Position numbers and translations under genes: made by a program
Origin: Comamonadaceae bacterium
GTDB lineage: Bacteria > Pseudomonadota > Gammaproteobacteria > Burkholderiales > Burkholderiaceae_C
Length of the DNA stretch: 64,000 nucleotides
Assembly: GCA_947455145.1 (NCBI GenBank)
Contig: CANGME010000013.1
Location: 1 to 64,000 of the forward strand
Direction of reading: 5' to 3'
In this document: positions 19,111 to 27,838 of the stretch, in pieces
Position numbering within the stretch: position 1 is the stretch's first letter
Layout: the number at the start of each line of letters is the position of its first letter
The notes under the pieces: model-generated
Told to the model about the DNA's origin: nothing
The model's input: only the letters and a program-made list of their open reading frames with translations
Databases searched by the model: none

Positions 19111-20087
19111 TCTGCTTTGATGCCGGTTTCTTTGGCCAATCGCGCCCACTTGGCGGTCTCGCTCACCAAGAACTTTTCAAACTCGGGTCGCGTCATGGGC
19201 ATGGCTTCTGCGCCCTCGTTGGTGAAGCGTTTTTTCATATCCGCATCGGCCAGTACGGCGTTGGCTTCACGGTGCAGCAGCTCGACGAAGGCGCTGGGCG
19301 TGCCGGTGGGGGCCAGAAGCGCCCACCAGTTGCTGGCGTCCACATCAATGCCCTCTTCCTTCAAGGTTGGCACAGTCGGCACCATGGCAGCGCGGCTTGG
19401 GCCTGCGATGGCCAAGAGCTTGATGCGGCCAGATTTGAGAAAGGGTTGGATTTGAATCAAGCTGCCCAGCGACACCTGAATGTGGCCCGCCGCCAGATCG
19501 GTCAGCGCGGGGCTGCCGCCTTTGTAGTGCACCACCGTCAAGTCCGCGCCACTGCGGGTCTTGAACAGCTCAATGGCGAAGTGCTGAAAACTGCCCACAC
19601 CCGCCGTGCCAATGTTGACGCGGCCTGGGTTCTTTTTGGAATAGTCCACCAGCTCTTTGACGGTGTTCACAGGCAGGCTGGTGGGCACGGCAAGCACGCT
19701 CGGCCCCATGCCCAGCATGGCCACTGGGGTGAAGGATTTGACCGGGTCGTAGCTAAGTTTCATGATGGAGGGGTTCATCGCAAAGGTGGACGAAATCAAC
19801 AGCAGCGTGCTGCCATCGGCCTCGGCCCGCGCCGCCATTTCAGAGCCCACGCTGCCACCGCCACCGGCCCGGTTCTCCACAATCACATTGCGCTTGAGCC
19901 GCACCGACAACTGCTGCGCCATGGTGCGGCCCACGATGTCGTTGCTGCCACCGGGTGCGAAGGGGACGATGATGCGGATGGGTTTGCTGTCTTGTGCTTG
20001 GACATTGCCCAGGGTGAAGGCCAATAGCATCGCGCCAATCAGCACCTTGGTGAATGACGGCCTTGAGTAATCGGTTATTGTGTTCAT
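19107..20087 (-). CDS. Bug/TctC-family periplasmic solute receptor (3 of 5)
   Basis: A 326-residue receptor with a signal peptide ending near GNVQAQDS. Bug hallmarks are [34 protein letters not shown] and VHYKGGSPALTDLAAGHIQ. It is the first gene of the run Bug-TauD-Bug-ThDP on the minus strand and overlaps the dioxygenase start by 4 bp. Directly upstream is a gene-free stretch of 375 bp dominated by a structured repeat (20153-20405), where the promoter of this operon should also lie. Confidence 0.9.
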   Translation of the reverse strand: MNTITDYSRPSFTKVLIGAMLLAFTLGNVQAQDSKPIRIIVPFAPGGSNDIVGRTMAQQLSVRLKRNVIVENRAGGGGSVGSEMAARAEADGSTLLLISSTFAMNPSIMKLSYDPVKSFTPVAMLGMGPSVLAVPTSLPVNTVKELVDYSKKNPGRVNIGTAGVGSFQHFAIELFKTRSGADLTVVHYKGGSPALTDLAAGHIQVSLGSLIQIQPFLKSGRIKLLAIAGPSRAAMVPTVPTLKEEGIDVDASNWWALLAPTGTPSAFVELLHREANAVLADADMKKRFTNEGAEAMPMTRPEFEKFLVSETAKWARLAKETGIKAE

Positions 20088-20152
20088 TCTTTTAGTCCTT
20101 GGCTTAATTAATCGTTCTGAAATTCACGACACCAATAGCCAGACTGCTGGCT

Positions 20153-20405
20153 TGTGTACGCCTCGGCGCACTTGGGGTAAGTAGCTCCGCGAATGTCCTC
20201 CGCCCTACGGGCTCCCCCTTGATTTCGCTACGCCACTCACCCCAAGCGCTTGGGCATCGAGCATGGTGGGTATGCGTCGGTGGCTCACTCGTCCGGCTCG
20301 CAGGATCGGGCCGGTGGCGCGCTCTGCGCAGCGAAATCAAGGAGGAGCCCGAAGGGCGGGGGACATTCGCGGAGCAGAGTGCGGCGGCGGCCCGATCCCG
20401 CGAAG
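20153..20405. repeat. Structured intergenic repeat, copy A
   Basis: About 250 bp that recur at 24599-24850 in the same orientation, strongly similar by eye. The core is a 45-bp inverted repeat, 20185-20229 against 20330-20374, with three mismatches, enclosing 100 bp. Two more dyads overlap it: CTTGGGGT near 20171 with ACCCCAAG near 20238, and GGATCGGGCC (20303-20312) with GGCCCGATCC (20389-20398). It fills most of 20088-20462, and no credible gene lies in that interval. No terminal target duplication was found. It could be a MITE, a REP-class cluster or a structured RNA. Confidence 0.85.
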
Positions 20406-20462
20406 CAGCCGGCAGACACGGCATGAACGAGAAGTAGCAAGTCATGATTGAAGAAACACAGG

Positions 20463-21404
20463 TCAAACAACGCGATGCGCAACCGGCAACCCGTTGATCG
20501 CATCAATCACCTGCTGTGCCACTTGCAACGAACTGCGCTCCTGCGTTTCAAACGTGCCACCCGCAGCGTGCGGTGTACCAACGAAGTTAGGCAGCGACAG
20601 CAACGGGTGATCCGCGGGCGGAGGCTCGACCTCAAACACATCCAGACCCGCGCCAAAAAGGTGGCCTGCTTTCAGGGAAAGGTACAGCGCCTGCTCATCC
20701 ACCAAACCGCCGCGTGAGACGTTGACCAACACCGCGTCTGGCTTCATCAGGGCCAGCTCAGGCGCGCTCACCATGTAGCGGCTCTCGGGCGTCAAGGGCA
20801 GGTGCAACGTGAGCAAGTCCACCTGGGGCAGCATGTCGGCCAAGTTGTTTACGCGGGTGTGCGGCAGATCGGCCCAGGCGTCAGCCGGGGCGTGCGGGTC
20901 GTAGGCCAAAATTTTTGCATCAAAGGCACCTAGCCACTTGCGCGCCACACGCGTGCCGATGTTGCCCATGCCGACAATGCCCACCGTCTTGCCCTGCATC
21001 TGAATCGCCAAGTTTTTAGGCCGCACGATCTCCTCACCCGCGCGCAGCATGCGGTCAAAGCGGGTCACGCGGCGGGTGACTGAGAGCGCCAGCGCAAACG
21101 CCATCTCGGCCACCGCTTCGCTGTTCACGCCCGGCGTGCGACTGATGGGGATGCCGTATTGCTGGGCGGCGGCGAGGTCAATCGTGTCGTAACCCACGCC
21201 CTGCTTACAGATCACTTTTACACCTCTAGCGCGCGCCAGTTGCTCAGCAGTGATGGGCGTCATGCGCGTCATCACGCCGTCGGCTTCTTCGGGCCAGTTC
21301 TTCGTGGCCGGGTCGGGCCAGCACACCACCTGCGCGTGCTGGCGAGCCAGGGCGATACCGGCTTCGTGGAAGGCGTCGAGGATGTAGATTTTTTTGATCG
21401 TCAT
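20463..21404 (-). CDS. D-isomer-specific 2-hydroxyacid dehydrogenase
   Basis: An NAD(P)-dependent enzyme of 313 residues that reduces a 2-oxoacid or oxidises a D-2-hydroxyacid. The Rossmann motif is GIVGMGNIGTRVAR. The catalytic Arg lies in NVSRGGLVDEQAL, the Glu in GLDVFEVEPPP and the His in GTPHAAGGT. ATG 21404 is used; a GTG immediately upstream is also possible. It is the last gene of the five-gene minus-strand cassette. The closest functional types are hydroxypyruvate/glyoxylate reductase and phosphoglycerate dehydrogenase-like enzymes. The serine pathway enzyme itself is unlikely because no ACT domain is present. Confidence 0.9.
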   Translation of the reverse strand: MTIKKIYILDAFHEAGIALARQHAQVVCWPDPATKNWPEEADGVMTRMTPITAEQLARARGVKVICKQGVGYDTIDLAAAQQYGIPISRTPGVNSEAVAEMAFALALSVTRRVTRFDRMLRAGEEIVRPKNLAIQMQGKTVGIVGMGNIGTRVARKWLGAFDAKILAYDPHAPADAWADLPHTRVNNLADMLPQVDLLTLHLPLTPESRYMVSAPELALMKPDAVLVNVSRGGLVDEQALYLSLKAGHLFGAGLDVFEVEPPPADHPLLSLPNFVGTPHAAGGTFETQERSSLQVAQQVIDAINGLPVAHRVV

Positions 21405-21485
21405 CACAGCTTCTCTATTGTTGCTTTCTCAATCACCTCGCACTACCCGACTACCCGGCGCACAAGTCGCACCGTGCGCCTCACC

Positions 21486-22274
21486 TCAAGCGTCGTAGCG
21501 CGGGTAGCCTGAGTTTTTGCCTTCGGCCTCTAGCAGGCGAATCATGGCGGGCCACTCCAGCACGCCGTAGGGGCGGCGTGTGCCGGGCTGGTACAGATGA
21601 GCGGTGTGCTCTAACACGGCTGCTGTGGGCAGCGTGATCTCTGCGCCTGCGGCCATAGCGTCCACCTGAGCGCGGCACGACATCTCTAGCTGGTACATGG
21701 TGTTGAGGGCCTGCGGCACCGTGGCCCCGCAGGTGAGCAAGCCGTGGTTGCGCAAAATCATCGCGTCATGCGGGCCCAGGTCGCGCACCAGGGCGACGCG
21801 CTCGGCCAGGTCAATGGAGGGGCCTTCAAAGTCGTGGTAACCGATGTGGCCATGAAATCGGATGGAGGTCTGCGTCATCGGCATCAGGCCACACTTCATG
21901 CTGGCCACGGCTTGGCCGGCGCGGGTGTGGGTGTGCATCACGCAGTTCACATCGGCACGCGCCTCGTGAATCGCACCGTGAATCACGTAGCCGGAGCGGT
22001 TGATGCCGTAGTCGGTGTCGGGCTTGGCCAGTATGTTGCCCGCCAGATCAATCTTCACCAAACTCGACGCCGTGATTTCCTTGTACAGCAGACCATACAG
22101 GTTGATGAGCAGGTGCTCGGTGCCGGGGATTTTGGAGGTGATGTGGTTGTAGATCAGATCGGTCATGCCGAGCTGATCGACCAGCCGGTAGCAAGCGGCC
22201 AGCTCGACGCGGGCTTGCCATTCCTCTGAGCTGACTTGGCCGCGCAGGCTCGGGAAATCAGTGCTGTAGTTCAT
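21486..22274 (-). CDS. Class II aldolase/adducin-family protein
   Basis: A 262-residue member of the zinc-dependent class II aldolase/adducin (AraD/FucA-like) family. The metal-binding His pair is in VMHTHTRAGQAV, and a later His in LRNHGLLTCG. The N-terminal TDLIYNHITSKIPG is also typical. Members cleave phosphorylated sugars, decarboxylate hydroxyacids or act as epimerases. Its place beside a D-2-hydroxyacid dehydrogenase and a crotonase suggests retro-aldol or decarboxylation chemistry on a non-phosphorylated intermediate. It starts 40 bp after the coxG-like gene ends. Confidence 0.88.
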   Translation of the reverse strand: MNYSTDFPSLRGQVSSEEWQARVELAACYRLVDQLGMTDLIYNHITSKIPGTEHLLINLYGLLYKEITASSLVKIDLAGNILAKPDTDYGINRSGYVIHGAIHEARADVNCVMHTHTRAGQAVASMKCGLMPMTQTSIRFHGHIGYHDFEGPSIDLAERVALVRDLGPHDAMILRNHGLLTCGATVPQALNTMYQLEMSCRAQVDAMAAGAEITLPTAAVLEHTAHLYQPGTRRPYGVLEWPAMIRLLEAEGKNSGYPRYDA

Positions 22275-22314
22275 GGCAAGCGTCCTGGTTGATGTGCTCG
22301 ATGCGAGAGTTGAA

Positions 22315-22974
22315 TTACCGAATCAGCAACGCACCGGCCAGCGTGGTCGCGCATCCCACAAAAGCCGCGACGATTAGCCACCAACCAGGTACAAGGGTTG
22401 CCGCACTGGGTGAAGGCGTTGAGGTCGTGGGAGCCACTGCATTCGCAGGTGCCTTCACGGCGTGTGGTGTCGCGTCTTGTGTAGTCAGCGCTGTTGATGT
22501 GGGCGCTGGGCTCGCAGCCGCTGCCACTTCATCGGCTGGGGCGAGCTGTTTACGAAAGGCTTTGAAAAAATCATCTGACATTTTCTTTGCAACGCTGTCG
22601 ATCAGCCGCGAGCCCACCTGCGCCAGCTTGCCACCGATTTGCGCCTTGGCGGCGTAGTTCAGCTCAGTACCTTCAGCCACTGTTTTCAAATTGACTGTGG
22701 CCGAACCTTTGGCGAAACCGACCGCCCCGCCCTGCCCTTCAAACACCATGACGCAAGACTCGGGCGCATTGATCTCGCTCATGCGCAGCACGCCGTTGAA
22801 GCGCGCGCGCAGCGGGCCGATGGCGGTGACGACGACGACCTTGAACTCCTCAGGCGTGGTGGCCTCGACCGACTCGCAACCGGGCAGGCACTTCTTGAGC
22901 ACCTCAGGGTTGTTCAGGGCAGCCCACACGACGTCGCGGGATGCGGGGATGGTTTGTGTTCCGGTGATTTCCAT
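22315..22974 (-). CDS. CoxG-type SRPBCC protein with C-terminal membrane anchor
   Basis: A 219-residue protein. Residues 1-145 form the CoxG-like SRPBCC domain (GTQTIPASRDVVWAALNNPE, KKCLPGCESVE and GSRLIDSVAKKM). An Ala/Pro/Thr linker leads to one C-terminal transmembrane helix (about 197-218). In carboxydotrophs CoxG anchors or matures the molybdenum dehydrogenase at the membrane. Here it probably serves the large, small and medium subunits encoded at 24.9-28.7 kb, although the hydrolase, the crotonase and repeat B lie between. Confidence 0.88.
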   Translation of the reverse strand: MEITGTQTIPASRDVVWAALNNPEVLKKCLPGCESVEATTPEEFKVVVVTAIGPLRARFNGVLRMSEINAPESCVMVFEGQGGAVGFAKGSATVNLKTVAEGTELNYAAKAQIGGKLAQVGSRLIDSVAKKMSDDFFKAFRKQLAPADEVAAAASPAPTSTALTTQDATPHAVKAPANAVAPTTSTPSPSAATLVPGWWLIVAAFVGCATTLAGALLIR

Positions 22975-22992
22975 GGTGAACCTTAGTTGAAA

Positions 22993-23721
22993 TCAGTGTT
23001 TTTTCTTCATCGCAGCCGAGGTATTGACCATCGAGTGCAGGGTTCGAGCATAGTCGTGAGCACCTTGCTCGTCCATGCGCGGGGCGACGCGCATGTACTC
23101 CTTGAGACCCAGGATGGCGGGGCGGGGGCGGCTGAGCAGGACTTGGCAGAAGCGCTCGACTTCGGCGTTGAACTTGCTGCTTTCTACGACTTGGCAGACC
23201 AAGCCGTAGGTCAAAGCGCGCTCGCCACTGATGAATTCTGCGGTGTAGGCCATCCACATGATGGCGTTGCGGTTCATGCGGTCATACACGGCGGACATGA
23301 CCATGGTGGGCATGACGTTGTGCTCGATCTCGGGGATGTTGAAAGTGGCGGTGTCGCTGGCAAAAGACACGTCGCAAATGGCCGCCACAGCCGTGCCGTA
23401 GCCCATGACGCGGCCTTCAAAAGCGCCAATCACCGGCACTTGGCAGGCGCGTATGGATTTGTAGCTGCCGAAGATGGAGTCGTACTCGGCGCGGCGGGCA
23501 TAGGCCTCGGGCGATGGGGGGGCTTCGGCGTCACGCACGCGGCCCGTGCAAAAGTCGGGGCCAGCGCTGCGCAACAGCACAGCGTCTGAGGTTTCATGCG
23601 CGGTGGACAGCACAGTGGTCAGGGCCGCAGCCATGCTGTCCGACACGCCGTTGTCGGGCTGGCGGTTGAAGGTGACGCGCAGCAGGCGACCGTCTTGTTG
23701 GATGATGAGATGGGGGTGCAT
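22993..23721 (-). CDS. Enoyl-CoA hydratase/isomerase (crotonase) family protein
   Basis: A 242-residue crotonase-fold protein. The oxyanion-hole region is VIGAFEGRVMGYGTAVAAIC, and FNIPEIEHNVMPT carries an acidic residue at the position of a crotonase catalytic Glu. It is somewhat shorter than typical hydratases (about 260). The family also includes hydrolases and isomerases, such as the 2-oxoglutaroyl-CoA hydrolase of furoate pathways. It ends 18 bp before coxG and starts 30 bp after the alpha/beta hydrolase stop. Its role would be hydration or hydrolysis of a CoA ester made by the CaiB transferase; that link is inference. Confidence 0.85.
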   Translation of the reverse strand: MHPHLIIQQDGRLLRVTFNRQPDNGVSDSMAAALTTVLSTAHETSDAVLLRSAGPDFCTGRVRDAEAPPSPEAYARRAEYDSIFGSYKSIRACQVPVIGAFEGRVMGYGTAVAAICDVSFASDTATFNIPEIEHNVMPTMVMSAVYDRMNRNAIMWMAYTAEFISGERALTYGLVCQVVESSKFNAEVERFCQVLLSRPRPAILGLKEYMRVAPRMDEQGAHDYARTLHSMVNTSAAMKKKH

Positions 23722-23751
23722 TTTTTAGGTCTCCGTAGATGTACTGATAGT

Positions 23752-24555
23752 TTATGCAAAGTGCCGCAGCATGGCGGCGTTAAAGGCTTGCGGATTGTCG
23801 ATGTTAGGCAAATGGCCCGAGCCGGGTATGACTTCGAGGGCCGCTCCGGGGATGAGGGCTTGAATGTCTTTCATCGCTTGCGGCAGCGGGCCGTCATTGG
23901 CCCCTACGATCAGCGTGGTGCGCGTGCTGATACCTGACAACTGAGCCACGTAGTCCATGCCCTGAATAGCGCGGGCACTGCCAATAAAACCATCGACCGA
24001 GGTCTTAGAGGCCGTGTCACGGAAGCGATCAGCGACGGCAGGATTGGCATCCAAAAACGCCTTACCAAACCAGCGCTCAATCGTGGGCTGGGCCAGCGCG
24101 GCACAGCCTTCTTTCAAAGCGATAGCGATGCGCTCGTCCCACGGGGCGGCAACCGCAGGGGGCGCGTCAGCACGCGCGTCACAGATGCACAGGCTCAACA
24201 AGCGATTTGCATGGGCAATGCCCAGACCCAAGCCGCTCATGCCGCCGAGCGACAGGCCGATGTAGTGGGCACGCTCGATCTTCAAGGCGTCGAGGGCGGC
24301 GACCGTGTCGGCCACCAAGTCGCCCATGGTGTAGGGGGCCTTGCCAGACTGCGAGTTGCCGTGGCCGCGCGTGTCGGCTCGAATGGTTCTAAAACCATGG
24401 GCAGCCAGCAGCGCGGCTTGTTCGTCCCACATCATGCTGGAGGACAGGATGGAGTGGGTCATGAAGACGGCGGGGGCATCTGTTGCACCCTGGACTGTGA
24501 GCGCGATGTCACCGGCGGGGCCGGGGATGCGGAGGTGTTGGGTATTCGTTGTCAT
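23752..24555 (-). CDS. Alpha/beta hydrolase, 3-oxoadipate enol-lactonase-like
   Basis: A 267-residue alpha/beta hydrolase. The nucleophile elbow is YIGLSLGGMSG (Ser), the acid is expected in IVGANDGPLP (Asp), and the His is in GSGHLPNIDNPQ. An oxyanion segment, MTHSILSSSMMWDEQ, lies near the N-terminus. It resembles PcaD-type enol-lactonases, which suggests opening a lactone or hydrolysing an ester in the pathway. No other protocatechuate gene is nearby, so PcaD itself is unlikely. It is the first gene of the five-gene cassette, and its start faces repeat B. Confidence 0.85.
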   Translation of the reverse strand: MTTNTQHLRIPGPAGDIALTVQGATDAPAVFMTHSILSSSMMWDEQAALLAAHGFRTIRADTRGHGNSQSGKAPYTMGDLVADTVAALDALKIERAHYIGLSLGGMSGLGLGIAHANRLLSLCICDARADAPPAVAAPWDERIAIALKEGCAALAQPTIERWFGKAFLDANPAVADRFRDTASKTSVDGFIGSARAIQGMDYVAQLSGISTRTTLIVGANDGPLPQAMKDIQALIPGAALEVIPGSGHLPNIDNPQAFNAAMLRHFA

Positions 24556-24598
24556 GGGTTATGTTGTGAGCCTATTGGGGCAATGGGGTGCATTGAGT

Positions 24599-24850
24599 TT
24601 TGTACGTCTTGGCACTTGGGGTAAACAGCTCCGCGACTGTCCCCCGCCCTTCGGGCTCCTCCTTGATGTCGCTACGCCGTTCACCCCAAGCGCCAAGGCA
24701 GCGAGCATCTGGGCGGTCAACGGTTGAGTACCGGCCAAGCTCGCAGGATCAGGTCGTTGGCGCGCTCTGCGCAGCGAAATTAAGGAGGAGGCCAAAGGCC
24801 GGGGGACATTCACGGAGCAGAGTGCGCCGTCGGCCTGATTCCGCGATAAC
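24599..24850. repeat. Structured intergenic repeat, copy B
   Basis: Second copy of the element at 20153-20405, in the same orientation. The 45-bp arms are 24629-24673 and 24773-24817, separated by 99 bp. A 19-base stem, 24608-24626 with 24679-24697, has two mismatches. The third dyad (near 24744-24753 and 24831-24840) keeps its pairing although the bases differ from copy A. The rest of the gene-free stretch 24556-24933 shows no gene and should hold the promoter of the cassette downstream. Confidence 0.85.
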
Positions 24851-24933
24851 ACAGCGCGAGATGACTTAAGAAGCGAGGAAGCAGCCATAAACAATTAGAT
24901 ATCGCGAGGAAACATAAGCGGAATCGTCAATGA

Positions 24934-27351
24934 TCAGTTAGCCAAACGCAACGCATTCCAAATAGCCTGCGGCGTCATGGGCAAACCATCAATACGAGCA
25001 CCGCGCATCGCCAAAGCGTCGTTCACCGCGCTCGCGATGGCCGCTGGGCTACCGAGGTAACCGGCCTCGCCCGAGCCCTTCTGACCAAATTCGGTCAAGG
25101 GCGATGGCGTGCAGTGGTCAACGATGGTGATGGCGGGCACTTCTTGTGAGCTGGGGATTAAATAGTCCATGAACGTGCCGCTGAGTAACTGGCCTTCATC
25201 GGAATACTCAAATTTTTCCATCAAGGCCGCACCTAAGCCATGGGCGATGCCGCCATAGGTCATGCCGTGCACCACGTCTGGGCTGATCATCACGCCGCAG
25301 TCGTGGCCGCAGACGTAGCGGTGAATGGTGACTTTGCCGGTGTCTGGGTCGATGCTGGCCAGCACCACATGGGCCTCAAACGAGTGGCAAGGGTACATCT
25401 GCACGCGGCCGTCCAAGGTGGGCATTTGGCCACCGGTGGGCACTTCCCAGACAAATTTTTCTTGCAGGCCGGGCTCCATATCGGCGGGGAGTTTGTGGAA
25501 CTTGCGGTGGGCGATTTCGACCAGGGCGTCCCAGCTCATGCTGCGCGCGGGCTCTGCCTTGACGATGACGTTGCCGCCGTCATAGTCCAGCTCGGCTGGC
25601 GACACACCCAGGTTGTGCGCGGCAATCAGCAGCAACTTGGCCCGCAGCTTCTTGGCCGCACCCGCCGCCGCGCCGCCCAGCATGATGGCCATGCGGCTGC
25701 CGACCGGGCTGTTGGACGGCAAGGCATTGAGCGAATCGGCGTGCAGCACGCGAATGCTGTCGGGCTGGCGGTGCAACACCTCGCCGACCACGGTGGAAAC
25801 CAAAGTTTCATGCGACTGGCCGGAGCTGGACGTGGCCATCAAGGCCGTGACCGTGCCGCCCAGGTCGATGCGCACCAGGCAAGATTCCATCCAAGTGGTG
25901 GTCTCGTTCTTGGGGTTGAACAGCGGCTCGAACGACGAGTTGCCGCCCGAGGGCTCTAGGCAGGTGGAGATGCCGATGCCTGCCAGCAGGCCCTTGGCAC
26001 GCAGGGCATCGCGCTCTTGCATGATGGCTGCCAAGGGCGCTGCGTTCAAGGCCTTGTCCAGCACGGTGGCGTAGTCACCGGAGTCATACGAGGTGCCGCT
26101 GGGGATGAGGTAGGGGAACTCGTCTTTGCCAATCAGGTTGCGCTTGCGCAAGTCCACGCGGTCCAGCTTCAAGAAACGCGCCACCTTGTCGATGCCGGTT
26201 TCAATCGCGTAGTTGGTGGGGGCTTGGCCAAAGCCGCGCACCGCCTCTTGCGGGGTCTTGTGGGTCATCACCGCCATGGCGTCGTATTCCACGCTCTGAA
26301 TGCGGTACGGCCCGACGATGGCGCCCACGGGCTTGCCCAGTTGCAGTGGCGAGCGACCGGCGTAAGCGCCGATGTCGTCCAGCGCACGCATGCGCATGGT
26401 GCGGATGATGCCGTCGGCGTTGAAGCCCAGGGTCACGTCAAAAATGCGGTCGGGCCCCTGCATGTCGCCACCGCGCATGTTCTCCAGGCGGTCTTCAATC
26501 AGGCGCACTGGGCGGCCCAGCTTCTTAGCCAAGTAGCCCACGAGAATGGTGTGCTTGAGGCCGCGTTTGACACCGTAGCTGCCGCCCACGTCCACGTCAA
26601 AGTGCACGCGCACCGCGTTGTTGGGCAGGCGCAGAGCCTTGGCCAATTGGTCGGGGTACTTGGGCATCTGGATGGAGGCCCACACATCCATCACCTCAGT
26701 CGCGTCATTCCACGAGCACGCCACACCAAAGGTTTCAATCGGCACGGTGGCGTTGCGCGACCAGCGCACGCGGTAGCTCAAAGAGTGATCGCACTGGGCA
26801 AACTGCTGATCGGGTGTCTCGCCATTGGCGGCGGGCCAAACGAATTTGCGGTGGAAGATGATGTTAGTGCCGAAGTGCGGGTGTACCAGCGGTGCGTCGG
26901 CTTGGGTGGCGGCTTCGGGCTCTATCGTGTGCGGCAGGGTCTCGTAGTCCACCTGAACCAGCTCAGCCGCGTCTTCGGCCAGGGCACGCGTCTCGGCCAC
27001 GACCGCCACCACCCATTCGCCGCAGTAGCGAACCACGCCGCGCGCCAGGGGAAAACGCGTGACTTGCGGCGCATCCACGCCGGGCAGCATGGGCTCGGTA
27101 GCGGCGCAGAGTTCGTCGCCAGTCAATACCGCGTGCACACCGGGCAAGGCCAAAGCGGCGGCGGCATCAATTGACACAATTTTGGCGCTGGCGTGCGGGC
27201 TGGCGACCACGGCGATGTGCAGCATGCCGGGCAGTTGAATGTCAGCCGCGTAACGGCCCTTGCCAACGACGAAGCGCTTGTGCTCTACCGCGCGGCGGTG
27301 CTTGCCAACGAAGCGGAAACCTTCTGAAGGTTTGACGATGGACTCAGACAT
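24934..27351 (-). CDS. Xanthine dehydrogenase-family molybdenum hydroxylase, large subunit
   Basis: An 805-residue catalytic subunit that binds the molybdopterin cofactor and hydroxylates or dehydrogenates an organic substrate using water. The N-terminal aldehyde oxidase a/b hammerhead covers about residues 20-135 (GKGRYAADIQLPGMLHIAVV). Mo-binding segments include DVDVGGSYGVKRGLK and EAVRGFGQAP. The catalytic Glu is in GQKGSGEAGYLGSP near the C-terminus. The AYxCSFR and AYRGAGR active-site motifs of CO dehydrogenases are absent, so it is not a CODH. It overlaps the iron-sulfur subunit gene by 8 bp. The substrate is probably an aromatic, heteroaromatic or acyl-CoA compound. Confidence 0.92.
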   Translation of the reverse strand: MSESIVKPSEGFRFVGKHRRAVEHKRFVVGKGRYAADIQLPGMLHIAVVASPHASAKIVSIDAAAALALPGVHAVLTGDELCAATEPMLPGVDAPQVTRFPLARGVVRYCGEWVVAVVAETRALAEDAAELVQVDYETLPHTIEPEAATQADAPLVHPHFGTNIIFHRKFVWPAANGETPDQQFAQCDHSLSYRVRWSRNATVPIETFGVACSWNDATEVMDVWASIQMPKYPDQLAKALRLPNNAVRVHFDVDVGGSYGVKRGLKHTILVGYLAKKLGRPVRLIEDRLENMRGGDMQGPDRIFDVTLGFNADGIIRTMRMRALDDIGAYAGRSPLQLGKPVGAIVGPYRIQSVEYDAMAVMTHKTPQEAVRGFGQAPTNYAIETGIDKVARFLKLDRVDLRKRNLIGKDEFPYLIPSGTSYDSGDYATVLDKALNAAPLAAIMQERDALRAKGLLAGIGISTCLEPSGGNSSFEPLFNPKNETTTWMESCLVRIDLGGTVTALMATSSSGQSHETLVSTVVGEVLHRQPDSIRVLHADSLNALPSNSPVGSRMAIMLGGAAAGAAKKLRAKLLLIAAHNLGVSPAELDYDGGNVIVKAEPARSMSWDALVEIAHRKFHKLPADMEPGLQEKFVWEVPTGGQMPTLDGRVQMYPCHSFEAHVVLASIDPDTGKVTIHRYVCGHDCGVMISPDVVHGMTYGGIAHGLGAALMEKFEYSDEGQLLSGTFMDYLIPSSQEVPAITIVDHCTPSPLTEFGQKGSGEAGYLGSPAAIASAVNDALAMRGARIDGLPMTPQAIWNALRLAN

Positions 27352-27838
27352 GGGCTTGTCCCTCTGGTGCGGTGGCGTGCATCACGGCATCCACAATTTG
27401 CTGGTAGCCGGTGCAGCGGCACAGATTGCCGCTGATGGCCTCGCGCACCTGCGCTTCTGTGGGGTGCGGTGTGACGCTGACCAGCGCGTGACAAGCCACG
27501 AGCATGCCGGGCGTGCAGTAGCCGCATTGCAGGGCGTGTTTTTCGCAAAACGCATCTTGAATTTTGGAGAGCTGCCCGCGCTGCGGGGCCAAGCCTTCGA
27601 CCGTGGTGACCTTCTGGCCATCGGCCTGCACGGCAAACATGCAGCATGAGCGCACCGGGTCGCCTTCGAGCAGCACCGAGCAAGCGCCGCAGACACCGTG
27701 TTCGCAGCCGACGTGCGTGCCCGTCAAGCCCAGCTCTTCACGCAGAAAGTCAACCAAGCTGGTGCGGGGCTCTACCGTGCGTTGTTGCACGACACCGTTG
27801 ACAGTAATTTGGATGGGGAGTTTTTGCGGGCTGTTCAT
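27344..27838 (-). CDS. Molybdenum hydroxylase, [2Fe-2S] small subunit
   Basis: A 164-residue electron-transfer subunit with two [2Fe-2S] clusters. The plant-ferredoxin cluster is GCEHGVCGACSVLLEGDPVR plus a following Cys. The C-terminal cluster uses CGYCTPG and CRCTGY. No Tat signal is present, so the complex is cytoplasmic. It overlaps the FAD subunit gene by ATGA upstream and the large subunit by 8 bp downstream, which fixes a medium-small-large operon order. Confidence 0.95.
   Translation of the reverse strand: MNSPQKLPIQITVNGVVQQRTVEPRTSLVDFLREELGLTGTHVGCEHGVCGACSVLLEGDPVRSCCMFAVQADGQKVTTVEGLAPQRGQLSKIQDAFCEKHALQCGYCTPGMLVACHALVSVTPHPTEAQVREAISGNLCRCTGYQQIVDAVMHATAPEGQAHV

Noticed and set aside
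23752-24555. pcaD of a protocatechuate pathway
   Set aside because: The fold fits, but no other pca gene lies nearby and the neighbours point to a CoA-linked pathway.
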